Part shown: positions 47,465 to 56,660 of the stretch, piece by piece
Layout: each line of letters opens with the position of its first letter
Position numbering within the stretch: position 1 is the stretch's first letter
DNA from: JBEKHT01 sp049511715
GTDB lineage: Bacteria; Chloroflexota; Anaerolineae; Anaerolineales; RBG-16-64-43
Direction: 5' to 3'
Assembly (NCBI GenBank): GCA_049511715.1
Contig: JBEKXU010000005.1
Location: 54,780-118,779 of the forward strand
DNA length: 64,000 bases
Made by a program: the position numbers and the translations under genes
The notes under the pieces: model-generated
Databases searched by the model: none
What the model was told of the DNA's origin: nothing
The model's input: only the letters and a program-made list of their open reading frames with translations

Positions 47465-48461
47465 ATTTGGCTTGATCGATCGCATCCGGCGCGCCTTGCC
47501 GGTGCCTGGACCCGAAGTGCTCGTCGGCATTGGGGACGACGTGGCCGTTCTCCGCGCTCGTGCCGATAGCGTCTGGCTGGCGACTTGTGATGTGCAAGTG
47601 GAGGGCGCGCATTTCTTGCGCGAGGCCATCTCCCCGCGGGATCTAGGATGCAAGGCGCTCGCCATCAACCTGAGCGATATCGCTTCGACAGGGGGCACGC
47701 CTCGGTTTGCGCTCATCTCGCTGGGACTCCCTAAGGACCTGGCGGTGGAATTCATCGATGGGTTGTATGAGGGGCTCCGTGCCGAAGCCGAGAAGTTCGG
47801 TGTGGACATCGTCGGTGGGAACATCTCGCGGTCGCGACTGGGCCTGTTCGTCGATATTTTCCTGCTTGGGGAGGCACACGCGGAAAGTATCCTGCTTCGC
47901 TCGGGTGCCCAGGTGGGCGATCGACTCTTGGTGACCGGCTCGCTCGGCGATGCGGCCGCCGGGGTGGCTCTGCTCTTGGATGACTCGCTCGCCACGACGG
48001 AGGCCTACGCGGCGGTCGCGCGAACCCGCCGCGATACGCCCACACCGCGGGTCCGGGAAGGGCAAGGGATCAGCGCCTCGCGGCAGGCGACGGCGATGAT
48101 CGATATCAGCGACGGGCTGGCAGGGGACTTGGGGCATCTCTGTGAGTGCAGCGGGGTCGGCGCGCGCGTCTTGGTGGAAAAGCTGCCGGTGGCGGAAGCC
48201 AACCGTGACTTGGCCAGAGCATACCGCGGCACCGATTGGCATTTCGCCCTGCACGGCGGGGAAGACTACGAACTCCTTTTCACTGCGTCGTCCTCCAAGG
48301 CCGGCGACCTGGCGGCGCACATCACTCAGGAGACGGGCACGCCGGTCTCGATCATTGGCGAAATACTGCCTCCCGGCGAAGGGATGCAGTTGGTATTGCC
48401 TGACCATTCTTCCGTCCCCCTTGAGGCGCGCGGGTGGGATCATTTCAGGGAGGGCTCATGA
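47442..48461 (+). CDS. thiL: thiamine-monophosphate kinase
   Basis: A 339-residue ThiL of the AIR-synthase fold. GIGDDVAVL, NLSDIASTGGTPRFALISL, VGGNISRS, DISDGLAGDLGHL and LHGGEDYELLF follow the family in order and hold the Mg and ATP ligands. It phosphorylates thiamine phosphate to TPP, the ligand of the riboswitch. Start ATG 47442 with CAGGAG about 9 bases ahead. Its TGA overlaps the thiD ATG. Confidence 0.93.
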   Translation: MTIDQLGEFGLIDRIRRALPVPGPEVLVGIGDDVAVLRARADSVWLATCDVQVEGAHFLREAISPRDLGCKALAINLSDIASTGGTPRFALISLGLPKDLAVEFIDGLYEGLRAEAEKFGVDIVGGNISRSRLGLFVDIFLLGEAHAESILLRSGAQVGDRLLVTGSLGDAAAGVALLLDDSLATTEAYAAVARTRRDTPTPRVREGQGISASRQATAMIDISDGLAGDLGHLCECSGVGARVLVEKLPVAEANRDLARAYRGTDWHFALHGGEDYELLFTASSSKAGDLAAHITQETGTPVSIIGEILPPGEGMQLVLPDHSSVPLEARGWDHFREGS

Positions 48462-49267
48462 AACGGGTATTGAGCATTGCGGGTTCGGATTCGGGAGGCG
48501 GCGCAGGGATCCAGGCGGACTTAAAGACTTTTGCCGCGCGGGGAGTGTTCGGGATGAGTGTCGTCACAGCGGTCACTGCCCAAAACACCGTGGGTGTCCA
48601 GGGGGTATATGAAATCCCGCCGGATTTCATCGCCCTGCAAATGGATTCGATTGCGGCCGATATCGGCCCAGATGGGGTAAAGACGGGGATGCTCTCGAGC
48701 GCCCCCATCATTCAGGTCGTCGCCGCAAAGATCCGCGAATACCAATGGGCTCCCCTGGTTGTGGACCCGGTCATGGTCGCCAAAGGCGGAGATCCCCTCC
48801 TGCGCAAGGATGCGCGGGAAGCGCTCATCCAGCACATGTTGCCGCTGGCGACCGTCCTCACGCCCAATTTGCCCGAAGCGAGCATCCTCTGTGGCTTTGC
48901 GATTACCAACTCGGATGAGATGCGCCGCGCCGCACAAGCGATCTTTTCGCTGGGGCCGAAGTACGTTTTGGTGAAAGGGGGACACCTGTCTGCCGAATCA
49001 GATGCCATCGACCTGCTCTTTGATGGCCGATCCTTCCAAGAATTCCGGGCGCAGCGCATCCCAACCAGGAATGATCACGGTACGGGTTGCACGTTCGCAT
49101 CCGCCATTGCGGCAGAACTGGCCAAGGGATCTCCGGTGCCCGAGGCGGTGAGGATCGCCAAGATCTATCTTTCGCAGGTCTTGCAGGCGTCGCAGAACCT
49201 GTCGATTGGTCACGGACATGGCCCAATGAACCACATGGCCCTGTTAATCCGGGAAGTCGACGGGTGA
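48458..49267 (+). CDS. thiD: hydroxymethylpyrimidine/phosphomethylpyrimidine kinase
   Basis: A 269-residue ribokinase-fold enzyme. AGSDSGGGAGIQADLK, TAQNTVGVQGVYE, VVDPVMVAKGG and GTGCTFASAIAAELA with the catalytic Cys match ThiD. It makes two phosphorylations of hydroxymethylpyrimidine. ATGA overlap with thiL. Being last and intact, it completes pyrimidine and thiazole salvage; thiC and thiG are not in the window. Confidence 0.93.
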   Translation: MKRVLSIAGSDSGGGAGIQADLKTFAARGVFGMSVVTAVTAQNTVGVQGVYEIPPDFIALQMDSIAADIGPDGVKTGMLSSAPIIQVVAAKIREYQWAPLVVDPVMVAKGGDPLLRKDAREALIQHMLPLATVLTPNLPEASILCGFAITNSDEMRRAAQAIFSLGPKYVLVKGGHLSAESDAIDLLFDGRSFQEFRAQRIPTRNDHGTGCTFASAIAAELAKGSPVPEAVRIAKIYLSQVLQASQNLSIGHGHGPMNHMALLIREVDG

Positions 49268-50083
49268 ACTCCTGCTCCTCAAATCCGGTGGGTTTCCGGT
49301 TCCAGGAGGACAGGCTGTCCACTGTCCCACGCAGTGCGCCGCTGGCGATCGGGAAATAGGTGACTGAGCCGTCGGGAAAGTACTTCTGGAGAGCCTTCGC
49401 TGGGAAGATCAACTGGTCGCCGCCTTGGCCGGACGGTCTAGTCCTGTGTGTTCCAGCCCCGCCTGGGCCTGTCCGCGCCAACACGTTGCGGCCTTGGGCC
49501 GCCTGCTGGGCTGCAGAAGCTCGGTGCTGGAAGGCAGGAGTTGGAGGTTGGGTCCTTCATCAACTTCCTTGAACCACCATCAGGGCGGCTGGAACGGGCG
49601 CCGGGCCATCCCTCCCTGGCCGACCGGAGCAGGGGTATCATTCGGCACAGGGGGGCTCGTTCGAAGTCGGGATATGTGATGCGAGAAAGGTTTGGCCGCG
49701 GAGAAGAGGGTGGGGGGAGCGGGTTGGCGGGCGCGTGGTGCAGGGGAAGACGACCCCGCATTGAGGAATTGGTTGGGCTTGGGAACGACCCTGATGATCA
49801 ACCGGCCCAGCCCATCGCTGGCGCCCTGACTGACGCTTCGCTGGGGGCACATCCGGACGAGCGAGATTGGCATGCCGGGGATCCGGCGCTAGCCACGGCG
49901 AATACCTGCCGCTCACCTGATTCCAGTGCCCGATTCGCGACCTGGGCCGGAAGACGGCGCCGGGGGACCAGGGCCTGCGTTGCTGGCAGCGCTGGACAGG
50001 TCGCGTGGGGAAATGGTGTGACTCGTTTTTTTTGGCCTGCGTGAAACCGTGCTGATTTCTTGATGGACCCCTAGGACAGCCCC
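49268..50083. other. 816-base gap before the folate operon
   Basis: Frames on both strands have no family similarity. It must include the folate operon promoter. No terminator for the thiamine operon was obvious. Confidence 0.35.
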
Positions 50084-50578
50084 ATGCCCACTTTCACAGT
50101 CCGCGTGACCAAAGACTATACCGTGTTCTCCGCTGGACACTTCATCACCTACGAAGGAGGCCAGTGCGAGAGGCTCCACGGTCACAATTACCGCGTTGCT
50201 GCGAGTCTGATGGGCGAGCTGACCGAGAACGGTTATGTCTTCGATTTTGTGACCCTCAAGAACCTTCTGCGTAGTATTTGCGACCGGCTCGACCACCGGA
50301 TGTTGCTGCCGCGCGAAAACCCGCGGCTCACGATCCGCGAGCAAGGGGCGAGCATGGTCGTTCAGTACCAGGAGAAGTCCTACACCTTCCCGCGCGAGGA
50401 CGTGGTGCTGCTGCCGATCCCCAATACGACTGCCGAAAAGCTCGGCGAGTGGATTGGTGGCGAACTCGAAGCGGCGCTCCAGGGACGCGGCGCGAGCAAT
50501 CTGAGCCGAATCGAGGTGGAGGTTGAGGAATCCACCGGACAATCGGCGTCTTGGCAAAAGGAGATACCTCTCAAGTGA
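50084..50578 (+). CDS. 6-pyruvoyl-tetrahydropterin synthase homologue with Cys-Glu active site (PTPS-III type, folB bypass)
   Basis: A 164-residue T-fold protein. Zn ligands are H19 in FSAGHF and H32 and H34 in RLHGHNY; catalytic Asp-His is D70-H71 in RLDHRM. The active site is C28-E29, CERLHGH. QueD and eukaryotic PTPS have only the Cys; published work on folB-lacking bacteria, including Chloroflexi, showed that homologues with Glu or Glu plus Cys replace FolB by making 6-hydroxymethyl-dihydropterin from dihydroneopterin triphosphate. An insert of about 20 residues before PREDVVLLPIPNTTAE makes it longer than QueD. Cotranscribed with folK-folE2 and folP, overlapping the next gene by 4 bases. 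A QueD role in queuosine is less likely here. Confidence 0.85.
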   Translation: MPTFTVRVTKDYTVFSAGHFITYEGGQCERLHGHNYRVAASLMGELTENGYVFDFVTLKNLLRSICDRLDHRMLLPRENPRLTIREQGASMVVQYQEKSYTFPREDVVLLPIPNTTAEKLGEWIGGELEAALQGRGASNLSRIEVEVEESTGQSASWQKEIPLK

Positions 50579-52041
50579 ACGGCTTGCACACAGTTTACCT
50601 AGGGCTCGGTTCGAACCTCGGCGACCGGGCTCGCAACCTGGCCGAAGCCCTAGAGCAGTTGCAGCAGCAGGTGACCCTGCTGCGTGTTTCGCCCTGTTAT
50701 GAAACTGAGCCTTGGGGGATCACCGATCAGCCCCGCTTCTACAATCTCGTCTGCTCCGGAGAGACCCACTTGGCGCCAGCGCAATTGTTGCCCTTTCTCA
50801 AGGAGGTGGAGACGCGCTTGGGCCGCCAGGATGGAGTTCGCTATGGCCCACGCCTGATTGACCTGGATATCCTTTTCTATGATGACTTGATCCTGGATGC
50901 GCCGGGACTGGTCATTCCCCACCCGCGCCTCCACGAGCGGGCCTTCGTGCTGGCCCCGCTGGCCGACATCGCTCCCGGCTTGGTTCATCCGGCACGGGGA
51001 GAAACCGTCACCCAGATGCTGGCCGCCGTTGGAACGGCGGGGGTCGAACGGCTGGAGCGCACTTTGCTTAACGGATTGCGACGCGACATGCAGAACGAAG
51101 CGCCGCAGGTGGCGCTGGACCTCGATCGCGTGGGCGTTACGGGCCTGCGGCGCACGATCCGCCTGGTCCGGCACAACCGGCCGCTGTCATTCTACGCCGA
51201 GATGGACCTGTTCGTGGATCTGCCCGCCCAGCAGAAGGGTGCCCACATGTCGCGCTTCAGCTCCGTCGTGGAGGACCTCTTGGAGGATTGGGCCGGTGAA
51301 GTTTCCCCGGATGTGGAGACGCTCAGCGAGCACATTGCCCTGCAAATCGTGGCGCGCCAGAGTGCCGTCCGGGCGGAGGTCCGCCTGCGCGCCGAGTTCC
51401 CGATCATGCGCCATGCCCCCGTGAGCGGGCAGCGGACTCAGGAAATCTACACGCTGATCGGCATTGCGATGGCCACCGCATCTCGCTCCGTTCGCCTGGT
51501 GGGCGTGGAGGCGGAGGGCATGGTCGCTTGCCCCTGCGCCCAGGACATGGTCCGCAACCTGGCTCGGGAGCGGCTGCTCCGCAGCGGCTTCGACGCGGAT
51601 CAGGCCGAGCGGGCGCTGCAGGCTATCCCAATTGCAACCCACAACCAACGGGGCCGGGGCACGCTGCTCGTGTCGGCCCACTCCAGCGTGCGTGCCGAGG
51701 ACCTGGTGGGGATGGTCGAGGCTGCGATGAGTTCGGAGACCTACGACCTGCTGAAGCGGGCAGACGAGCTCGCCGTCGTCGAGCGGGCCCACCGTCACCC
51801 GAAATTCGCTGAGGACGTGGTCCGCGACATGCTGGCTGGCGCTGTCAACCAGTACGTCGATCTCCCGGATGAGGCGTTCATTTCTGCGCGACAGGTGAAC
51901 TTGGAGACCATCCACAAGCATGGCGTCTTTGCCGAGCGCGCCGCCACGCTGGGCGATCTGCGCCGCGAATTGGCGGGGGACGGAAAACCTTCTCAGCCGA
52001 TTTCGCTGGAATCGTGGCTGGAAAGCCGGATGGCGGCCTGA
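50575..52041 (+). CDS. folK-folE2: bifunctional HPPK (FolK) / GTP cyclohydrolase IB (FolE2/MptA) fusion
   Basis: A 488-residue fusion. Residues 1-160 are HPPK: YLGLGSNLGDR, CYETEPWGITDQPRFYN, RYGPRLIDLDIL with Mg-binding D96 and D98, and IPHPRLHERAFVLAPLADIAP. Residues 172-488 are GTP cyclohydrolase IB/IV: LFVDLPAQQKGAHMSRF, VACPCAQDM (C319, C321), THNQRGRG and HPKFAEDVVRDM. There is no stop or ribosome site at the joint near Met172. FolE2 makes dihydroneopterin triphosphate and FolK pyrophosphorylates hydroxymethyl-dihydropterin, with the PTPS upstream bridging. The GTG at 50575 has AAAAGGAG upstream; TTG 50551 is less likely. Confidence 0.9.
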   Translation: MNGLHTVYLGLGSNLGDRARNLAEALEQLQQQVTLLRVSPCYETEPWGITDQPRFYNLVCSGETHLAPAQLLPFLKEVETRLGRQDGVRYGPRLIDLDILFYDDLILDAPGLVIPHPRLHERAFVLAPLADIAPGLVHPARGETVTQMLAAVGTAGVERLERTLLNGLRRDMQNEAPQVALDLDRVGVTGLRRTIRLVRHNRPLSFYAEMDLFVDLPAQQKGAHMSRFSSVVEDLLEDWAGEVSPDVETLSEHIALQIVARQSAVRAEVRLRAEFPIMRHAPVSGQRTQEIYTLIGIAMATASRSVRLVGVEAEGMVACPCAQDMVRNLARERLLRSGFDADQAERALQAIPIATHNQRGRGTLLVSAHSSVRAEDLVGMVEAAMSSETYDLLKRADELAVVERAHRHPKFAEDVVRDMLAGAVNQYVDLPDEAFISARQVNLETIHKHGVFAERAATLGDLRRELAGDGKPSQPISLESWLESRMAA

Positions 52042-52048
52042 GGCCTGT

Positions 52049-52984
52049 ATGCGTGCGCTTTCTCTTGGCACGACCGTACTTGAATGGGGCCGGCAGACCT
52101 ACTTGATGGGCATTATCAACGTTACGCCCGACTCCTTTTCCGGCGACGGTCTGTTGCGCAAGGAGAGAGATTTTGTCGCCGCGGCGGTGGAGCGGGGCGA
52201 GACGCAAGTCAGGGAGGGGGCGGACCTTCTGGACGTGGGCGGCGAGTCCACCAGGCCGGGGAGCGAACCAGTGGCCCTCGAAGATGAACTGCGCCGCGTG
52301 GTCCCGGTCATCCGCGCGTTGGCGACCAAGGTAAGCGTGCCCATCTCGATTGACACTTACAAAGCGGAGGTGGCGCGCCAGGCCCTGGACGCCGGGGCGA
52401 CGATGGTCAATGATGTGTGGGGACTGCGGATGGATCCGGAGATGGGTCATGTCGTCGCCAAGAGCGGGGCGGCCCTGGTCATCATGCACAACCGGAGCCG
52501 TCCGAAGGACGCGGCCCAGGAAGCACGTTTGGGTGGGCGCTACGTCGGGGTGAGTTATATGGATTTGCTTGCCGACGTCACCCGCGAACTGCAAGGGTCG
52601 GTGGAACTGGCCCTGGCGGCCGGAGTTGCGTCAGACCGGATCATCGTGGACCCCGGCATCGGGTTCGGGAAGACAGTCGAGCAGAATCTTGAGCTCCTGA
52701 ACCGCCTGGGGGAGTTCAAGACGCTGGGACGTCCGATCCTCGTCGGGCCCTCACGCAAGTCCTTCGTTGGCTATACCCTTAACCTCCCGCCGGATCAGCG
52801 CGTCGAAGGCACGGCTTCGGCCGTGACGTTGGCCATTGACCGTGGCGCGGACATCGTTCGGGTGCACGATGTGGCGGCGATGAGCCGCGTCATCCGATTC
52901 GCGGATGCCGTGGTACGAAAAAGAATCTCGCCTCGCGAGCACTCTTCCCACCCCTCTTCGCGACCCGTGCCGGATCCGGATTAA
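52049..52984 (+). CDS. folP: dihydropteroate synthase
   Basis: A 311-residue TIM-barrel DHPS. MGIINVTPDSFSGDG, DVGGESTRPGS, DPGIGFGKT and GPSRKSFVG are the diagnostic loops for pterin, sulfonamide and pABA binding. It joins hydroxymethyl-dihydropterin diphosphate to p-aminobenzoate. ATG 52049 starts 8 bases after the fusion gene stop. The upstream part of its frame overlaps folE2 and is not coding. The last 20 residues are an extended hydrophilic tail. Confidence 0.93.
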   Translation: MRALSLGTTVLEWGRQTYLMGIINVTPDSFSGDGLLRKERDFVAAAVERGETQVREGADLLDVGGESTRPGSEPVALEDELRRVVPVIRALATKVSVPISIDTYKAEVARQALDAGATMVNDVWGLRMDPEMGHVVAKSGAALVIMHNRSRPKDAAQEARLGGRYVGVSYMDLLADVTRELQGSVELALAAGVASDRIIVDPGIGFGKTVEQNLELLNRLGEFKTLGRPILVGPSRKSFVGYTLNLPPDQRVEGTASAVTLAIDRGADIVRVHDVAAMSRVIRFADAVVRKRISPREHSSHPSSRPVPDPD

Positions 52985-53577
52985 TCCTTGCCCAGCAGAC
53001 ACTCGGGGTCTGACCGGGTGTTGGCAAATGGCATGACCCGCGGAACGATCCTGGGATTCCCGGAAAGCTCGTGCGGCAGGAACTCCGAATGAGCTTTGGC
53101 CTAAAACTGATCCCGGCTGAACAGAACCTATGGCGCGGGCTCAACGCGCCGCGGTTGCGGCTGCTGGTCCATGCTGGCGCCCGCTTCGAAGAAGGTCTTT
53201 TGGTTGGCCATCCTGCCGTGGCCATGCGAACCCCCCGGGTACGGGTTCTGGGAAAGCGGGTTCTGCCCCAACGATCGGGCCAAAGGGAGGCCGTTTCAGG
53301 GCGTGGCTTCACCTTCCGTGGTCTTTCTTGTCAGCATATCCGCGCGAGGGTGTGGAGTGCCGGAACATGGATCGCCAAGCGTCGGCGACTGGATCCAATT
53401 CCCTGAGTTCATCTTGCCGATACCCAGATCTGGGGGGCCTGTGGATGCCCATACTGCCCTGCGCCTGGGCGTTCCCTGGCTTTCCCGAGTCGGTTTTTCA
53501 TTGGCTGCGCCGTTGCCTCACGGGCAATGCCCGCCGTTCCTCCGGAGAGGCCTTTTTGAGCGGCTTCTGATCGCACC
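52985..53577. other. 593-base gap
   Basis: No family motif in any frame. It should hold the addB promoter. Confidence 0.35.
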
Positions 53578-56500
53578 ATGACCGTTACTCTTCTGGTCGC
53601 ACCGTCGGCGAGCGGCAAGACGGAATTCTGCCTCGAGCAGGCACGCAAGACTCTCGAGCGGCACCCGCTCCAATCGGCCTGGTTCTTAGTGCCCGACCGG
53701 GTCCAGACTGCGGCCATCCGGCGCCGATTGGCTGTGGGCGGCGGAGCCATGGCGTCACACGTTGGCACGTTCGACGACCTTTACCGACACCTGTTGCTTC
53801 GGGCAGGCCGGCCGGTGCCGGTTTGCTCTGACTCCATGATCCACAGGCTGGTCGAAGGGGCCGTGCAGGACCTGGCGGGCCGGGGGGAACTGACCTACTA
53901 CGGGGCCATTGCTCGTCTGCCGGGGTTTACCAATGCGCTCTGCAGCCGGATCGCAGAGCTCAAGCAGGCCCGCGTTCTCCCGGCCACCTTTCTGAGAGTT
54001 GCCAAAAACTACGGACCCGCGCTGGTTGAACTCGCCAAAGTCCAGGCAGCATATCAAGAGAGGCTGCAAGAAGTCGGCTGGATTGACCCGGAGGGATTGA
54101 ACCGCCTCGCGCTGGAGGCTCTCGAGCAAGATTCCCGCCTCGCCGCAGAAATCCGCCTGCTCGTCGTCGACGGTTTTGACTCTTTCAACAGGGCACAGCT
54201 CGCCGTCATGGGGCGCTTGGGTGAAACTGTGCCCGAGTTCATCGTCACTCTCCCGGGCGAACAGAGAGCACAGCGCACGGCCAGTCGCCGATTTGTCCGC
54301 TCGCTGGCTGGTCTGCGGTCGGCGTTCCCGAAGGCCGTCCTTGAGGGTGAGGGCCTGGCGTCCGGATTGCCTGGATCTCTGGGGCACCTCGAACGGGGGC
54401 TTTTCGAGCCGGGGATGAGCCCGCAGGCATCCGACGGTTCGGTCTCCTTTGTTGAGGCGCGCACAGCCATCGACGAGGCTCGCGAAGCGCTCCGGTGGAT
54501 CAAAGCCCGCATCGTCCGCGACGACCTCCGTCCGGATGAGTGCGCCCTCATCACACCGGACCCCGAGCGCTACCGTCCGCACCTGCTCGAAGCTGGGGAA
54601 GAGTTCGGGATCCCTCTTCGGTTCACTCATGGCGACGCTTTGGCCTCAGCTCCGGGAGTGGCCGCACTGCTTGACCTGCTGGAGCTGCCTCCGCGCGGCT
54701 GGCCGCGCCAACTGACTGTTGATGCCGTGCGCGCTCCGTATTTCGACCTATCGCCCTTCCATCTGGCCGCACAGGACGCGGAGCCGCTCGAGCTGGCCAG
54801 CTTGTTTGGGCCTGTGATTGCCGGACTCCCGGAGTGGGAGGACACCCTCGGGCGACTGGCCCTTCGTTCTGGGCCGGCTCTCGACGAGGAGGGGGAGCTT
54901 ATTCCCTCTCCCTTGCTCCCAACTGGCGCTCAGGCCGCATCGCTCTGGCAGGGCCTGGACAGCCTCAGCCGGCGACTGGAGCCGCCTGGCGGACAGCCGA
55001 CCCGGGCGTGGGTCGAATGGCTGGAAGACCTGCTGGAGGAGGTGCGCTTCTTCGACTGCCAGGAGACGGAACGGGACAAGGCCGTCGCGCTGAACTTGCG
55101 CGAGACGTTGCGGGCCTTGGTCCTGGCAGAACGCGTGACGGGCGAGATACCCGCCGCGTTCCAGGAGTTCCTTGGGGTGCTTCGAAGCACGTTGGAAGGA
55201 ACATTTTCCCAGGACCCTCTGCCGTGGGGATGCCCGGCCGCTCTCGTGCTGCGCGTCCTCGAGGCCAGGGGCTTGCGCTACCGCGCGGTGGCCTTGCTGG
55301 GGCTATCCGAGGGCTTGTTCCCAGAAATGGAACGAGAGGATCCCTTCCTCCGTGAGGCCGTCCGTGCCCAATTGGATCTCGAGCCTCGTTTGGAGCGTGA
55401 GCAGGCGGGTCTGTTTTATCAGGCGGTCACTCGGGCGGATCAGTTTTTGCTGCTGACACGCCCGACACTGGCCGATGACGGTGAACGGTGGGAACCCTCA
55501 CCGTACTGGACCGCGGCCATCTCGTTGTTCACGGACTCTCCCACTTTGATCAGGCCGAATGATCCGCGGCCGATTGACGATGCTGCCTCAGCGGAGGAAG
55601 TGCTGTTCCTGGCTGTCCGGCGGGGCAGTCTGCCCAAGTCGTTTGGAGACCTCGCTCCCCGGTTGGATCGCCTGAGGCGTGCCCGAAGCGTTCTCCGAGC
55701 TCGACTTTCTCGCGGGCCAGAAAGCCCATTTGAGGGAGATCTGTCTTCCGTCCGTGAATCGTTGGGAAAGAGTTTCGGCCCCGATCATGTCTGGAGTCCA
55801 ACTCGACTTGAGAGCTACGGTTCCTGTCCGTATCAGTTCTTCACGGTGAACGTGCTGGGGCTGGAGGCCAAGGAACCACCCGAAATCGGCCTGGACGTCC
55901 AGAAGCGGGGGACCTTGCTGCATGCGATTCTCGAAAGGGCGTACCGGCAGGCACGGGATGCCCGCGATCCTGAGTCGGTGATTTCCACTCTCCAAGAAGC
56001 CGCGGAGGCGGAGTTCAGAGCCGCGCCGGAAAAGCTGGGCTTCCGCCCCTGGCCGCTTTGGGATGCGGAGCAAGCCTATTTGATCGAGCGACTGACCGAG
56101 ACTGTCCGCGGCCTGGCAGCCCTGGAAGGTGGATGGACCCCGATGGAGTTTGAGAGATCTTTTGGACGAGAGGGTGCGCCGGCGCTCGAGCTGCGGGTCG
56201 ATAGCGAGATCGTACTGCTCCGGGGCATTATCGACCGTGTCGATGTCAACCGGACTGGGCAGCTGCGCATTTTGGACTACAAGAGCGGGTCGACTCATCT
56301 CTCGCCGCGGGATCTGATCGAGGGAAGACGTTTGCAGCTCCCGATCTACGCCCTGGCCGCACGCGAGGCCCTGAAACTGGGGCAGCCGGTGGAGGGCTTG
56401 TATTGGGCCATTCTGGCAGCAAGAGCCGGGTCGCTAAGGCTCTCCCGGTTCAAGTACGGAGTGGATCCGGGAGCCTACCAAGGCCCCGAGGGTGCCGCCC

Positions 56501-56640
56501 GGCTGGCCGGGCAGCACATCCGGCGCATCGTGGCCAAGGTTCGCGGAGGAAAGTTCGCGCCGGAACCGCCCCCTGGGGGGTGCCCCAGCTACTGTCCGGC
56601 CACCGCTTGGTGCTGGCGATTTGCGCCAGCCGAGTGGTGA
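53578..56640 (+). CDS. addB: ATP-dependent helicase/deoxyribonuclease subunit B
   Basis: A 1020-residue AddB. The N-terminal loop is LLVAPSASGKTEF. The RecB-like nuclease domain at about residues 750-1020 has GIIDRVDVN and ILDYKSG (near residue 900) for metal-dependent cleavage. Four cysteines for an iron-sulfur cluster are C750 in SYGSCPYQFF and C1002, C1006 and C1012 in CPSYCPATAWC, the AddB arrangement. With AddA it resects double-strand DNA ends for recombination. The ATG at 53578 fits the loop; ribosome site weak. addA follows 20 bases later. Confidence 0.9.
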   Translation: MTVTLLVAPSASGKTEFCLEQARKTLERHPLQSAWFLVPDRVQTAAIRRRLAVGGGAMASHVGTFDDLYRHLLLRAGRPVPVCSDSMIHRLVEGAVQDLAGRGELTYYGAIARLPGFTNALCSRIAELKQARVLPATFLRVAKNYGPALVELAKVQAAYQERLQEVGWIDPEGLNRLALEALEQDSRLAAEIRLLVVDGFDSFNRAQLAVMGRLGETVPEFIVTLPGEQRAQRTASRRFVRSLAGLRSAFPKAVLEGEGLASGLPGSLGHLERGLFEPGMSPQASDGSVSFVEARTAIDEAREALRWIKARIVRDDLRPDECALITPDPERYRPHLLEAGEEFGIPLRFTHGDALASAPGVAALLDLLELPPRGWPRQLTVDAVRAPYFDLSPFHLAAQDAEPLELASLFGPVIAGLPEWEDTLGRLALRSGPALDEEGELIPSPLLPTGAQAASLWQGLDSLSRRLEPPGGQPTRAWVEWLEDLLEEVRFFDCQETERDKAVALNLRETLRALVLAERVTGEIPAAFQEFLGVLRSTLEGTFSQDPLPWGCPAALVLRVLEARGLRYRAVALLGLSEGLFPEMEREDPFLREAVRAQLDLEPRLEREQAGLFYQAVTRADQFLLLTRPTLADDGERWEPSPYWTAAISLFTDSPTLIRPNDPRPIDDAASAEEVLFLAVRRGSLPKSFGDLAPRLDRLRRARSVLRARLSRGPESPFEGDLSSVRESLGKSFGPDHVWSPTRLESYGSCPYQFFTVNVLGLEAKEPPEIGLDVQKRGTLLHAILERAYRQARDARDPESVISTLQEAAEAEFRAAPEKLGFRPWPLWDAEQAYLIERLTETVRGLAALEGGWTPMEFERSFGREGAPALELRVDSEIVLLRGIIDRVDVNRTGQLRILDYKSGSTHLSPRDLIEGRRLQLPIYALAAREALKLGQPVEGLYWAILAARAGSLRLSRFKYGVDPGAYQGPEGAARLAGQHIRRIVAKVRGGKFAPEPPPGGCPSYCPATAWCWRFAPAEW

Positions 56641-56660
56641 AGCGGACGGGAGATACGAGT

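Noticed and set aside
56403..56660. Apparent AddB-AddA fusion
   Set aside because: The extension is addB read in another frame; addA has its own start at 56661.
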